DNA from: RUG806 sp963624415
GTDB lineage: Bacteria; Bacillota; Clostridia; Oscillospirales; Acutalibacteraceae
Length of the DNA: 10,230 nucleotides
Reading direction: 5' to 3'
Assembly (NCBI GenBank): GCA_963624415.1
Contig: CAVFPQ010000084.1
Location: forward strand, 1-10,230
Numbering within the stretch: position 1 is the stretch's first letter; each line of letters opens with the position of its first letter. The notes under the pieces were generated by a model. That model was not told the DNA's origin, did not search any database, and saw only the letters and a list, made by a program, of their open reading frames with translations. A program made the position numbers and the translations under genes. Below, one piece after another: positions 1 to 8,900 of this stretch.

Positions 1-66
1 TGATGATTTGCCTTTGTTTTGCAACAATACTTCCTTATCAGCACGTGGCTTAGGACTTGTTTTTTT

Positions 67-232
67 AATGATATCCGTTCCTGTCGGAACGGGTGATATA
101 TCTGAGAAATGATATCGCACTTCGTGCGGTGATATACCTGCGGCATATACCGGAACGGATATTACATCATACCTGCACCGCAAGTATATCATACGATTTA
201 TCATATATCATATTGCAACAGCGATATATCAT
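67..232. repeat. TGATAT/ATATCA mosaic inverted repeat element
   Basis: Forward TGATAT boxes lie at 69-74, 94-99, 110-115 and 130-135. Inverted ATATCA boxes lie at 186-191, 205-210 and 226-231, so the element is a long imperfect dyad. The segments between boxes are small hairpins: CCGTTCC/GGAACGG (75-81 with 86-92), CGCAC/GTGCG (116-120 with 124-128) and ATTGC/GCGAT (212-216 with 221-225, one G-U). The left arm can pair alternatively across the element: ATATCCGTTCC (71-81) is the exact reverse complement of 152-162. From general knowledge, repeats built from TGATAT boxes with short hairpin inserts are frequent between genes in gut Clostridia; I cannot confirm copies elsewhere here. It carries no transposase, so a MITE-like or REP-like non-autonomous element is the best reading. 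Confidence 0.75.
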
Positions 233-234
233 CA

Positions 235-257
235 CAAGAAAACGAGGCGGTTTCTTG
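235..257 (+). repeat. Hairpin before the pseudouridine synthase gene
   Basis: CAAGAAA (235-241) and TTTCTTG (251-257) form a perfect 7-bp inverted repeat with a 9-base loop. It lies just 3' of the TGATAT element and ends 24 bases before the Shine-Dalgarno GGAGGA at 281-286. In the mRNA it would be a short leader hairpin that leaves the ribosome site exposed. It has no following T-run, so it is not an intrinsic terminator. Its role is unknown; it may also mark the edge of the repeat insertion. Confidence 0.35.
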
Positions 258-289
258 CATGAGCCCCGATCCATTTTTACGGAGGACAA

Positions 290-901
290 ATGAACATAAT
301 CTACCAGGACACCGACATCATTGTCGCAAACAAGCCCGCAGGCATTTCTTCTCAGCATACCGACACAAACAACGGTCTGCCTGATATTCTTTCAAAAGAG
401 CTTAATACCGAAATATTTACCGTTCACCGTCTGGACATTCAGACAAACGGTCTTATCGTTTACGCCAAAAACAAAACTGCGGCGGCGGTTCTGTCAAAGG
501 AAATAACAGACGACGTATTCACAAAGGAATACATTGCCCGTGTCCACGGCGAACCGACTGAAAAAAGCGGCACTTTCACGGATCTGCTTTTCAAGGACAG
601 CAAGAAAAACAAATCATATGTAGTAAAGCGTGAACGCAAGGGCGTAAAAAAAGCGGTTCTCAACTACGAAACACTTGCCGTAGAAGATACACCGCTCGGC
701 AGAATTTCCACCGTAAAAATAAAGCTTGTAACCGGCAGAACACATCAGATAAGAGTACAGTTCGCCTCACGCAGAATGCCCCTTGTCGGCGACGGCAAAT
801 ACGGTGCAGCCGACAACGCCCCTGCCCTCGCACTGACCTCTGCCCGACTTGCTTTTATTCATCCCAAAACCGGAAAAACGCTTGAATTTTCACTCGAATA
901 A
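290..901 (+). CDS. RluA-family pseudouridine synthase (minimal, no S4 domain)
   Basis: This predicted cytoplasmic RNA-modifying enzyme of 203 residues isomerises uridine to pseudouridine. Seen in the sequence: NKPAG at residues 14-18; the family active-site motif HRLD at 46-49 (followed by IQTNGL), with Asp49 as the expected catalytic residue; GRTHQIRVQ at 149-157; and GDGKYG at 167-172, all in the order usual for the RluA/RluC/RluD family. The protein starts directly with the catalytic domain, has no N-terminal S4 RNA-binding domain, and is short for the family, so it is a stand-alone catalytic unit. The ATG start is supported by a strong GGAGGA four or five bases upstream. The target (23S rRNA, tRNA or both) cannot be read from sequence, so no symbol is given. 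The gene stands alone and ends convergently with the pyrophosphatase gene. Confidence 0.93.
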   Translation: MNIIYQDTDIIVANKPAGISSQHTDTNNGLPDILSKELNTEIFTVHRLDIQTNGLIVYAKNKTAAAVLSKEITDDVFTKEYIARVHGEPTEKSGTFTDLLFKDSKKNKSYVVKRERKGVKKAVLNYETLAVEDTPLGRISTVKIKLVTGRTHQIRVQFASRRMPLVGDGKYGAADNAPALALTSARLAFIHPKTGKTLEFSLE

Positions 902-941
902 TTCTGCATTGCATTTTTTTGATCTGTTCTACCGTATCGCG

Positions 942-990
942 AATAATTAAGGACCGTACGCCCAAAAGGGTATATGGTCCTTAAATTATT
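942..990. terminator. Long hairpin between convergent genes, likely bidirectional terminator
   Basis: AATAATT (942-948) pairs with AATTATT (984-990), and AAGGACC (949-955) pairs with GGTCCTT (976-982), with one bulged A at 983. The upper stem continues through CCC (961-963) and GGG (968-970) around an AAAA loop. The structure lies 41 bases after the pseudouridine synthase stop and 74 bases beyond the pyrophosphatase stop on the other strand, as expected of a shared terminator. The U-tract is weak on both strands (TTATTTTC on +, TTATT on -), so termination efficiency is uncertain. The hairpin itself is unmistakable. Confidence 0.75.
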
Positions 991-1063
991 TTCTCAAAGG
1001 AATTTATTTTTCACAACGCATAGCATTAAATTGCAAATCTTCAGTTTGTGTTGCCGATTGTTT

Positions 1064-2722
1064 CTATCTCATCTGCTGCAATGCGTTTATCATTGCCGGG
1101 ATGAACTGTTTTTTGCGTGAGACAATGCCGTCAAGCACCACAGTGCCGTCCTGCGGTTTTACCTCAAACGCCGTCTGAAGCGCCTCCCCTGCTTCTTCGC
1201 CCGCAAAAATAACACGGCTTGTATTTTCCGTCACACTCGTCAGAAGATAGAAAACCATGTCAAGCTTCTCTCTCTGCAGAACGGACTGAAGATGCGGTTC
1301 TATAATCTCTCGGACACTGTTAAGGGTATCCTTATTCATATAGCTTCCCTGCCCCACGCCGAAATGAATATCATCATGCACAAATACCTTGTAGTCCTGA
1401 AGAAAAATCTCGTCCGGTGTTTTGTTTGCTATGTTCTCGCCCGCCTCAAACATCTCATTCGCTATAACATCAATATCAACACCGGCAATATCCGCAAGAG
1501 CGTGTGCTGCGTCCTCGTCCGGTTTTGTGCATGTGGGCGAACGGAACGCCAGCGTATCCGACAGAATGGCACAGCACAGAATGCCCGCCATATCCGGCTC
1601 GATTTCTATACGGTTCTCACGGTACATTTCATAAATTATTGTCGCCGTGCATCCCACAGGCTGATTTCTGAAATACACCGGCCCTGTTGTTTCAAGACTT
1701 CCCACACGGTGATGGTCGATAATTTCAAGTACCTCGGCCTGTTCTATGCCGTCAACGCACTGCGTTTTCTCATTGTGGTCGACAAGGACAAGCTGTTTTC
1801 TCTGCAGATTAAGAAAGTTTCTGCGTGAAATAACGCCGACATATTTAGAGTCGCCGTCAAGCACCGGGAAGTAATTGTATCTGACCTGTCCCATGACCTT
1901 TTTGACATTCTCAACGGGTGTCGTGAGCTTGAACTTGAGCAGGTCTTTTTTCATGTAATGACGAATGGGAATAGAGTGATTTATAAGACACGATGTTGTA
2001 TATGTGTCATACGGCGTGCTGATTATCGCGCACCCGTGATCCCTCGCGAGCTTTGTTATTGTCTTTGTAATCGTCGGAGCAAGACAGACGATAATACACG
2101 AAGCGTTCATCTCAACCGCACACAGCTGAGAGTCGTATCTGTCCGCCAGAATTACTATATCGCCGTCCTCCATTGACGTTTCGAGGACATCGGGACTGCC
2201 GGCACCGACCACGATTTTGCCCTTTGTAATGCATTTATCCGGGTCACCGACAACGAGAGTACCCTTAAGTGTCGCAATTATGCTCGATATTTTCGTGCCC
2301 GCCTGTCCCAGAGAATAGACATCCATTTTATCCATATTGGCAAGTGCGATATCCTGCAATGTAATAAGCCCTTCAAGCGTATTATCGGGACGGGTTATTG
2401 GCAGAGATGTTATATTATTATCACGGATAGTCTCCCATGCTTTTCGCAGAGTCATATCACCGCTGACACCTTCAACGGGGCGTATATCCATATCACGCAC
2501 CTGAGCATAGACATTCAGCACACGGCGAGGGAGCGGCATATTAAAGCGATTGAGCACAAACTCGGTTTCCTGATTTATTTCACCGGCTCTGGCAGGGACA
2601 TATTCCCTGTCGGAAATTTTATTCTTTAGGTTGGCATACGCAATCGCGGAACACACTGAGTCCGTGTCGGGGTTGCGGTGACCTATTACCATAATCCGGC
2701 GGTTATTTAACTGCTTGTCCAT
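1064..2722 (-). CDS. ppaC: Mn-dependent inorganic pyrophosphatase with CBS and DRTGG regulatory domains (family II)
   Basis: This cytoplasmic enzyme hydrolyses pyrophosphate to two phosphates, pulling biosynthetic reactions forward. The 552 residues show the family II layout. The N-terminal metal motif GHRNPDTDS is at 14-22 (His15, Asp19, Asp21). CBS repeat 1 lies about 78-130, a DRTGG-type domain about 140-250 and CBS repeat 2 about 252-305. The catalytic domain then resumes with LVDHNE (Asp315), DHH at 336-338 and ILSDT (Asp389), and a DHHA2 domain ends in SRKKQ at 535-539. All expected metal and phosphate ligands are present. Simple family II enzymes have about 310 residues; the extra ~240 here are the regulatory insert. 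In characterised CBS-pyrophosphatases AMP and ADP inhibit, and in DRTGG-containing ones diadenosine polyphosphates activate; the same is inferred here. The ATG start is supported by GGGAGG seven or eight bases upstream. The symbol is by family and not assured. Confidence 0.96.
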   Translation of the reverse strand: MDKQLNNRRIMVIGHRNPDTDSVCSAIAYANLKNKISDREYVPARAGEINQETEFVLNRFNMPLPRRVLNVYAQVRDMDIRPVEGVSGDMTLRKAWETIRDNNITSLPITRPDNTLEGLITLQDIALANMDKMDVYSLGQAGTKISSIIATLKGTLVVGDPDKCITKGKIVVGAGSPDVLETSMEDGDIVILADRYDSQLCAVEMNASCIIVCLAPTITKTITKLARDHGCAIISTPYDTYTTSCLINHSIPIRHYMKKDLLKFKLTTPVENVKKVMGQVRYNYFPVLDGDSKYVGVISRRNFLNLQRKQLVLVDHNEKTQCVDGIEQAEVLEIIDHHRVGSLETTGPVYFRNQPVGCTATIIYEMYRENRIEIEPDMAGILCCAILSDTLAFRSPTCTKPDEDAAHALADIAGVDIDVIANEMFEAGENIANKTPDEIFLQDYKVFVHDDIHFGVGQGSYMNKDTLNSVREIIEPHLQSVLQREKLDMVFYLLTSVTENTSRVIFAGEEAGEALQTAFEVKPQDGTVVLDGIVSRKKQFIPAMINALQQMR

Positions 2723-2760
2723 ACACTGCCCTCCCGGGGTATTTTTTCGGATTTATATGT

Positions 2761-2789
2761 AGTTTAACATATCGGCGAAATGTAATCAA
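2761..2789 (-). promoter_or_regulatory. Candidate sigma-A promoter of the pyrophosphatase gene
   Basis: Reading the minus strand, TTGATT (2784-2789) and TAAACT (2761-2766) are separated by 17 bases. Each matches four of six consensus positions. The -10 lies about 40 bases before the ATG at 2722, leaving a short leader with the GGGAGG ribosome site. This would let the pyrophosphatase be transcribed separately from the large gene upstream. Both hexamers are imperfect, so confidence is moderate. Confidence 0.4.
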
Positions 2790-2895
2790 CACAGGAAACA
2801 AAAAAAACACCGCATATAATTTAATCCGCCCACCGAGTTTCCCCGATGAGCAGTTTTTTTTATTCTCAGACAATCGGCAGTCGCCTTCGCTTTAA

Positions 2896-2916
2896 TTGCT
2901 AATTGCTAACTGCTAA
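2896..2916. repeat. Three tandem 7-base repeats (TTGCTAA)
   Basis: TTGCTAA (2896-2902), TTGCTAA (2903-2909) and CTGCTAA (2910-2916) follow one another, 15 bases downstream of the large gene's stop codon (minus-strand sense). No clean terminator hairpin is visible in 2723-2930. The best I find is a weak, bulged CCGA..TGAG/CTCA..TCGG pairing around 2843-2875 with an A-run, not a T-run, in the minus-strand loop. The repeat may be a slippage product; no function is evident. Confidence 0.6.
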
Positions 2917-2930
2917 TTATCTATTGCCTT

Positions 2931-5900
2931 TTACCAATGCATCTTGCCGCACTCGCACTTCTCGCTGAGCTTGAAAAGCTTATTGAAGAAGTTCAGGATC
3001 TTCCAGATGAACTGCTTAAACTTGTTTGTGGAGTGGCAGATGTGTGAGCAGTCGATGTGGTTAATTTCGACACCGCAGTCGTCGCAATAATTGTCGTTGT
3101 CACGGTCGGTGTGACCTGTGGCTTTGATTTCTTCGGTATAAGATGTGCCGCAGCCGGTGCAGGTGTAGGTCATCACACCTGTTTCAAGACATGTGGGAGC
3201 GGTTGTCACAGCGTTCGTAAACGTATGCTTATTAAACGCGCACAGAGCCGTGGCATATGTAACCGGTGAAATTTCATTGCCGTTTTCGTCAAGCTCAGAC
3301 AGAACATAATAACTGAAATGATCGGCTTTGATCACAAGGTAATTGCCTTCTCTGTACGACTCCACAGGTGTCTCCGTTGAGCCGTCTTCTTCAACTCTGT
3401 AAACATTGAATTTCTTTCCGAGCTGGTCGTTCGTAAGCTCGATTTTGATAAGCATTGTGTTTCCGGGCTGAATTTCAATATTATTCTGCGTCAGATCGAA
3501 ATTGTATACTGTATTATGAGGATTCTGTCTTTTGCTCGGTGCCTTTTCTACCGACAGTCTCATGTTGTTTGACTTATGGCATACCGTGCAGTAAACACAT
3601 TCGATTGTGCTTGTATCGTCCGCATTTACACGTGTCTTCAGCGAATGCGCGGCAGGTGCTTTCTGCTGTGTGATTTCATCATTGCAAAGAGTGCATCTGA
3701 GATAGACCGTGCAGCCCTCTTCGCAGGAACCCGTTATGTTATACTGTTCGTATCTGTGCGTATGAGCAGAAGCGAGAATTGCCGTGTAAGCAATGTTTTC
3801 GCCCATGCAATAGCAGTTTACGGCAGGTGACCAGCCGGTGATTTTCATGCCGTCGGGAACGGTAAGCCCATCGGGTGCGATTATTTTTTCACCGATGGAA
3901 TATTCCTGAGTGATACTGTTTTCACCGACAAACCATGTCACAAGATACTTTTCTTCGGAAACCTCCGCCTCAAATACGGCACAGCTTGACGTAATTGTTG
4001 TGCCTTCGGGAATGTTCCATGTGCCGAGTTCGGTTACGGGAGCTTCGACAATGTCGCCCTGCTCGCCGTCGGTAATGCTGTATGTGACGCCGTTTATCTT
4101 GAACACGACAATATTTCTCGCCGGTGTAACGGTAACGGTCGGGACATCAAACTTCGCTACGGTATCATCGCCGATTTTTACGCCGGCGTTATCGGTGTTC
4201 GTCTCGTATGTGCCCTCGTTTACTGTATTCTCGTTAAGAGATGCCTTAAATGTTACGCTTGCGGAGTAATAAAGCTTGCCGTTCGCATCGAAAACATTCT
4301 TTACGGGGATGTTTCTGAACTCAAGATACGTTGTGCCGTCGGAATTTCTTGCAACGATAATGTCATTATCCGAAATACCGTACTGCGCAATAATGTCCTC
4401 ACGCATTTTCGCTTCGTCTTCCATTGTGAGCGTAATGTCACTTGAAAGAGTATCAAAGAACGAAACCTTGCTGAAGTTTACGGTCTTGTAAACCGAGCTG
4501 TAAAGGACATTCTTAAATATGCCGTCAAATGCCGATGTGTCAATGGCGTTGAAATAATAACCGCTTTCATCAGTGCCGGAACCTATGTTATTCATGTCCT
4601 CGGCATTGGGATAGTTGGATGACACGGCATTCATGAATGTTTTTCTGTTAAACTTTTCCGTGCCGTTTCTGCTTCCGATAGTTATTTCATCATCTTTTGT
4701 ACCGATAAGTACGGAGTAAACATCGGTATCAAGATCGTTTTTAATTTCATCGGCTGTTAATATTGCTTTGTTTGCCGGAGTTATTACATCTGACACACTG
4801 CTCTCAGATGAATATGTCGGTGTGCCGTCCGTGATAAACACAACAATTCTCTCTCTGTCGGCTGATGCGTCGGTGCTTGAAAGGATACCCTTTGCCATTT
4901 CAAAACCGAGGTCGGCGGCTGTCGCGCCATGCGCCTGAATCTTATCTATGCCGCCTGTAACGGTGCCGTTAAGCTGTCCGTCAACAACTACGGGCATAAG
5001 TGCGTCGGCATACTCACTGTCCGTAAGTCCACCGGCTCTGTACTGATAACCGTTTGCGCTGTTGTTTGCCGCAAGAATTTTTGTATTCTGATAGTTAAAG
5101 TAGCCTCTCTGGTCGATTTTGTTACACGCAAATCCGACAAGAGCTATTCTGTGATCAGAACCTGTAGCAATGCTGTTTTCGTAAAGCTTATTTACAAAGT
5201 TCTTTGCACAATTTTGAAGTTTCTTGCTTTTTTCGCCGTCCATACTTCCCGACTGGTCAAGAACGAGTATAACATCAAGTGCCTTTGTGCTCTTTGAGTT
5301 GAACTTAACCGTTCTGCTGCCGGAGGACGCGGTAAGTGTGATAACAGCCTTGCCGTTGTCGTTCTCAGCTTCCTTCTTGACCTCGATTTCTTCGGGATCG
5401 GTGTTTATTTTCTCATAAGAAGCATAGATTGTTATGTCAGCGTCATTAAGCTCATAGTCATTCCATCTGCCGACAAAGTTCTTCTTTTCGGGAACTTCGG
5501 GCTCTGAAATGCTCTTTGTGCCTTCTTCAAATACAACCTTTGCGACTGTTTCTTCTATGCCGTCATTTACAACGACAAATGTGGCGGTGTATTTATTTTT
5601 GACAAGTGCCGGGATAGGCTCTGTTTCGTAATACTCGCAGTTTTTACGTTGGCAGTCTCTGCGGGATACGCCGTCTATACCGTAGTCGGGTGCTTTTTCG
5701 GTGTACCACTCGCCCATATCGTGACCGAGCACTTCACGCTCCGTTGTTTCAACGTGGCTTGCGTCATTTTTGCATATACGCTTGTTTTCGCCCTTCTCGG
5801 TGCAGGTTTCGTTTACGGAGATGAACCAGTCACCCCAGTCGTGGCCGGTCGGTTCAACGTCATAATCCTTGACGTATGTACAGGCCTCATATTCATCGGT

Positions 5901-8900
5901 CGCTTCTGTATTAAGGCAGCTTTCTTTGTCGTTGCCCTTATCAAGACATGTGGGTACTTTGTCACGGACAACTTCAAGCTTATGTTCACGAGCCTTGATT
6001 GTCATGGTGTCAATAACCGCGTCACACAGTGTGCCGTTGTTAACTCTTACGCAGTGCTTTTCATAATAGCCGTCCTCGGTGCAGGTCGCTTTCTTGGCGA
6101 CTTCAAAGCTGCCGGAGTAATTGTGTCCGGGGCAGTCTGCGTTGTCTGTTGTGTAGGAATATGTGCAGCCATCACGCTTGCATGAATATGTATCGGTGCT
6201 TGACTCTGTACATGTGGCATCCGTGTGACCGGCAAGAGCGCAATCATGACCGAGTGCCGGGATAACCGTGTCATTGGTCTTGCTGCAGCGTGTGCAGGTG
6301 TAGGCGATAAGGCCGTCCTCGGTGCATGCAGCTGTTTTTGTGCGTGATGCGTCCGCCTTGTAGTCGTGACCGAGTGCCGGAATTTCTACATCGGGTGAGT
6401 GATATGTACAGCCGTCGTTCTGACATTCTTGGTGCTTATATCCCACTTCGGTGCAGGTAGCCTCTTTCGCGATAACATAATCACCGAGAACATGATCCTG
6501 TGGGGTGCCGATTGTAACGGTATATTCACAGGGATTGTTTGTGTTCTTGTCTGTGTGAGTACACTGATATGTTTTAATCTTGCCGTCGCCGCAGATATTG
6601 TCGACAGATGAAACAAGCTTCATTTTGTCATTCGATGAAGCATATCCGTCGTCAAGCGGGCTTAAGGCGTGACCGGTTTTATCGAGAGTTTTTATTATCT
6701 CTCTGTGTCCGCCGACTGTGCCGTCAGAGTGAGTTTCGCTGCAGGTCGCACGGGTGCAGTCATGGAAAACATAACCGTCTGTTGTGCAGGTTGCGAATAC
6801 CGTCTGTTCTGTGCCGTAGTCGTGACCCAGTTCTTCAATATCCTTCTCGGAGAGATGAATACCGCAGCGTGTGCATTCGGTGTATGCGTGACCGTGAGAT
6901 GTACATGTTGCTTCTTCTTCGATTTTTTCTTCGGACTCAATGTGATCGAGTGCCGCAACGCTTGTTATGAAGCCGTGGCGATGCTCGGTGTTTTCGCATA
7001 TTCTGCAGGTCCAATAGATAAATCCGGGGTATTGACATGTTGTGCCGACATATTCGCTGTCACCATTAAGCTCGGCATACTCTGTTTTGTAAACATAATA
7101 GTCGGGTGTGATTTCGGGAATTTCTCTCTCATCAAGAAGCTCATCGCACTTTTCGCCGTTTATTTCACGTGTGCAGTGAAGCTCCTCCCAGCCTGTTGTG
7201 CCGCAGGCGGCTTCGGTGATTGTTCTCCACTCGCCGTCATTGTGACCGAGAGCCTTGATAACCCATGAATCCTCTTTGATTTCATTTTCGCCGTTTTCAT
7301 CTGAGAAATATTTTCCGCAGACCGTGCATGTGTAATATTCGCTGTTGCCGTCCGTTGTGCAAGTAACCTCAACCGCATCGGTCTTTTCGAGTTTGTGACC
7401 GAGTGCCGGAGTTGCTTCCTTTACTGAGTGAGAGCAGGTTTTGCCGTTGTCGTAACGGATGCAGAAAATTTCAATCTCGCCGCCGTTTTCGCAGTCGGCT
7501 TCCTTTATCACTTTTCTTGTGCCGTTTTCGGTGTCGTGACCGAGAGCATCAACATAATCGGCAATATAGGTCTCGTTATGATAAACGCACTTATACTCCG
7601 TGTAGCCCTTTTCGGTACATGTGGGATTTACGGTCTTTGATACATCAAACTTGCAGTCATTTTCGGTTCTTGTTACATAACAGCCGCAGCCGTTTTTGCA
7701 ATAGCCGCGATATACCTTTAATCCGTTTTCGCTTGAAACAAGCTTATATGATGATTTTTCGGTATTCCAGTCGGGTATGTTGTGATTTGTCTTTGACTTG
7801 GTGTCAAGCGCACCGCATCGTGAGCATTTATATCCTTCAAAATAACAAATCGGATCTTTTAACGTACCATCGGAATTAACTTCAAGTTCCTTATCCTTTG
7901 CATACTGTTCTTTTATGGGACCTATGGTGAAATTATGACCGAGAGCCGCAATGTCGTAGCTGTACATTGGGCGAGTCTGTACGTTTCTTGTGTCGCTCGA
8001 TGAAACAGATGAGTCTGACCATGATGACCAGTCTGACCACTTATAGAAATAGTACGTATATATCTTACTGCGATCTCTGTAACGGTACTGTGTTTCCTGT
8101 GAGCTTAAGAACATGGGCATGACAATATATTCTTTGTCACAAGCAACAACATATGCCGTGCCGTTACCCTTGTTGACACCGCAGCCGTCGGAAGAGACAC
8201 TTGAACTTAGCTTGCTGCCCTGTGCAATTGTATCGGACGGAAGTGAATAAACCGTGGCGTAGTGATAATGCTCTCCGTACGATGTTTGCACACCGTAGCC
8301 CGAATAATTTCCGTTTATACTGTAAGAACGGAACTGACGTACTTGACTGCTGTTTCTTGTACAGTATGAAATAAAGTTATATGCCGTTCTTGTTTCAATC
8401 TGTCTTGAGTCGCTTGAAGAAACAGAAGAACCACTCCAGTCGCTCCAGTCGCCGTAATCGGACCATACCCAACTTGAATCATACTTCGTCCAGCCGTTTA
8501 AGGAGCTTGACGACGACGATGTTGTTGACTTGTCCTGATAACGGTACTGTGTTTTTGTCTTGACCTTTGATGCGGGGACATTTGATTTATTCTCCGTTGT
8601 CCAGCCGGACCATGTATTGTTTTTGTCTATGTAGTCAACATAACTCACCTTGCATCGTGAGCAGACATATGTTGTTATACCGTCTCTCACACATGTGGGA
8701 TTTGTAACCGTTGCCTCGTAATCATGACCGAGTGCGGGTATTTCCTGTACATCAAGCAGAGCGTTGCACTGCACTCCGTTGCATACACGTGAGCAATAAA
8801 GTCTTTTCTCACCCTTTTCGATACATGTAGGCTGTTTTGTGACGACATATTCTTTTGCCGCCGAATGGCCGAGAGCCTTTGTGACTTCCGCGCCGCACAG

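Noticed and set aside
67..232. CRISPR-like array of regularly spaced TGATAT boxes
   Set aside because: The boxes are only 6 bases, change orientation halfway, and the spacers are themselves hairpins. No cas gene is nearby.
93..293. Plus-strand 66-codon frame overlapping the TGATAT repeat and the start of the pseudouridine synthase gene
   Set aside because: It is almost wholly made of the repeat, has no ribosome site and no recognisable protein pattern.
1292..1828. Plus-strand 178-codon frame opposite the pyrophosphatase gene
   Set aside because: The opposite strand encodes intact catalytic motifs of a known family. This frame shows no motif and no ribosome site.
2843..2875. Terminator for the giant gene
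   Set aside because: Only weak, bulged pairing is possible, and the minus strand carries an A-run where a T-run would be needed.
5649..6185. Plus-strand 178-codon frame rich in Val, Phe and Cys, looking like a membrane protein
   Set aside because: It is the antisense of the Cys-repeat region. The hydrophobic look comes from the reverse complement of Asp/Glu/Lys/Asn-rich codons. No ribosome site.
6669..7268. Plus-strand 199-codon hydrophobic frame
   Set aside because: Antisense shadow of the same repeat array, with the same composition artefact as other antisense frames there.
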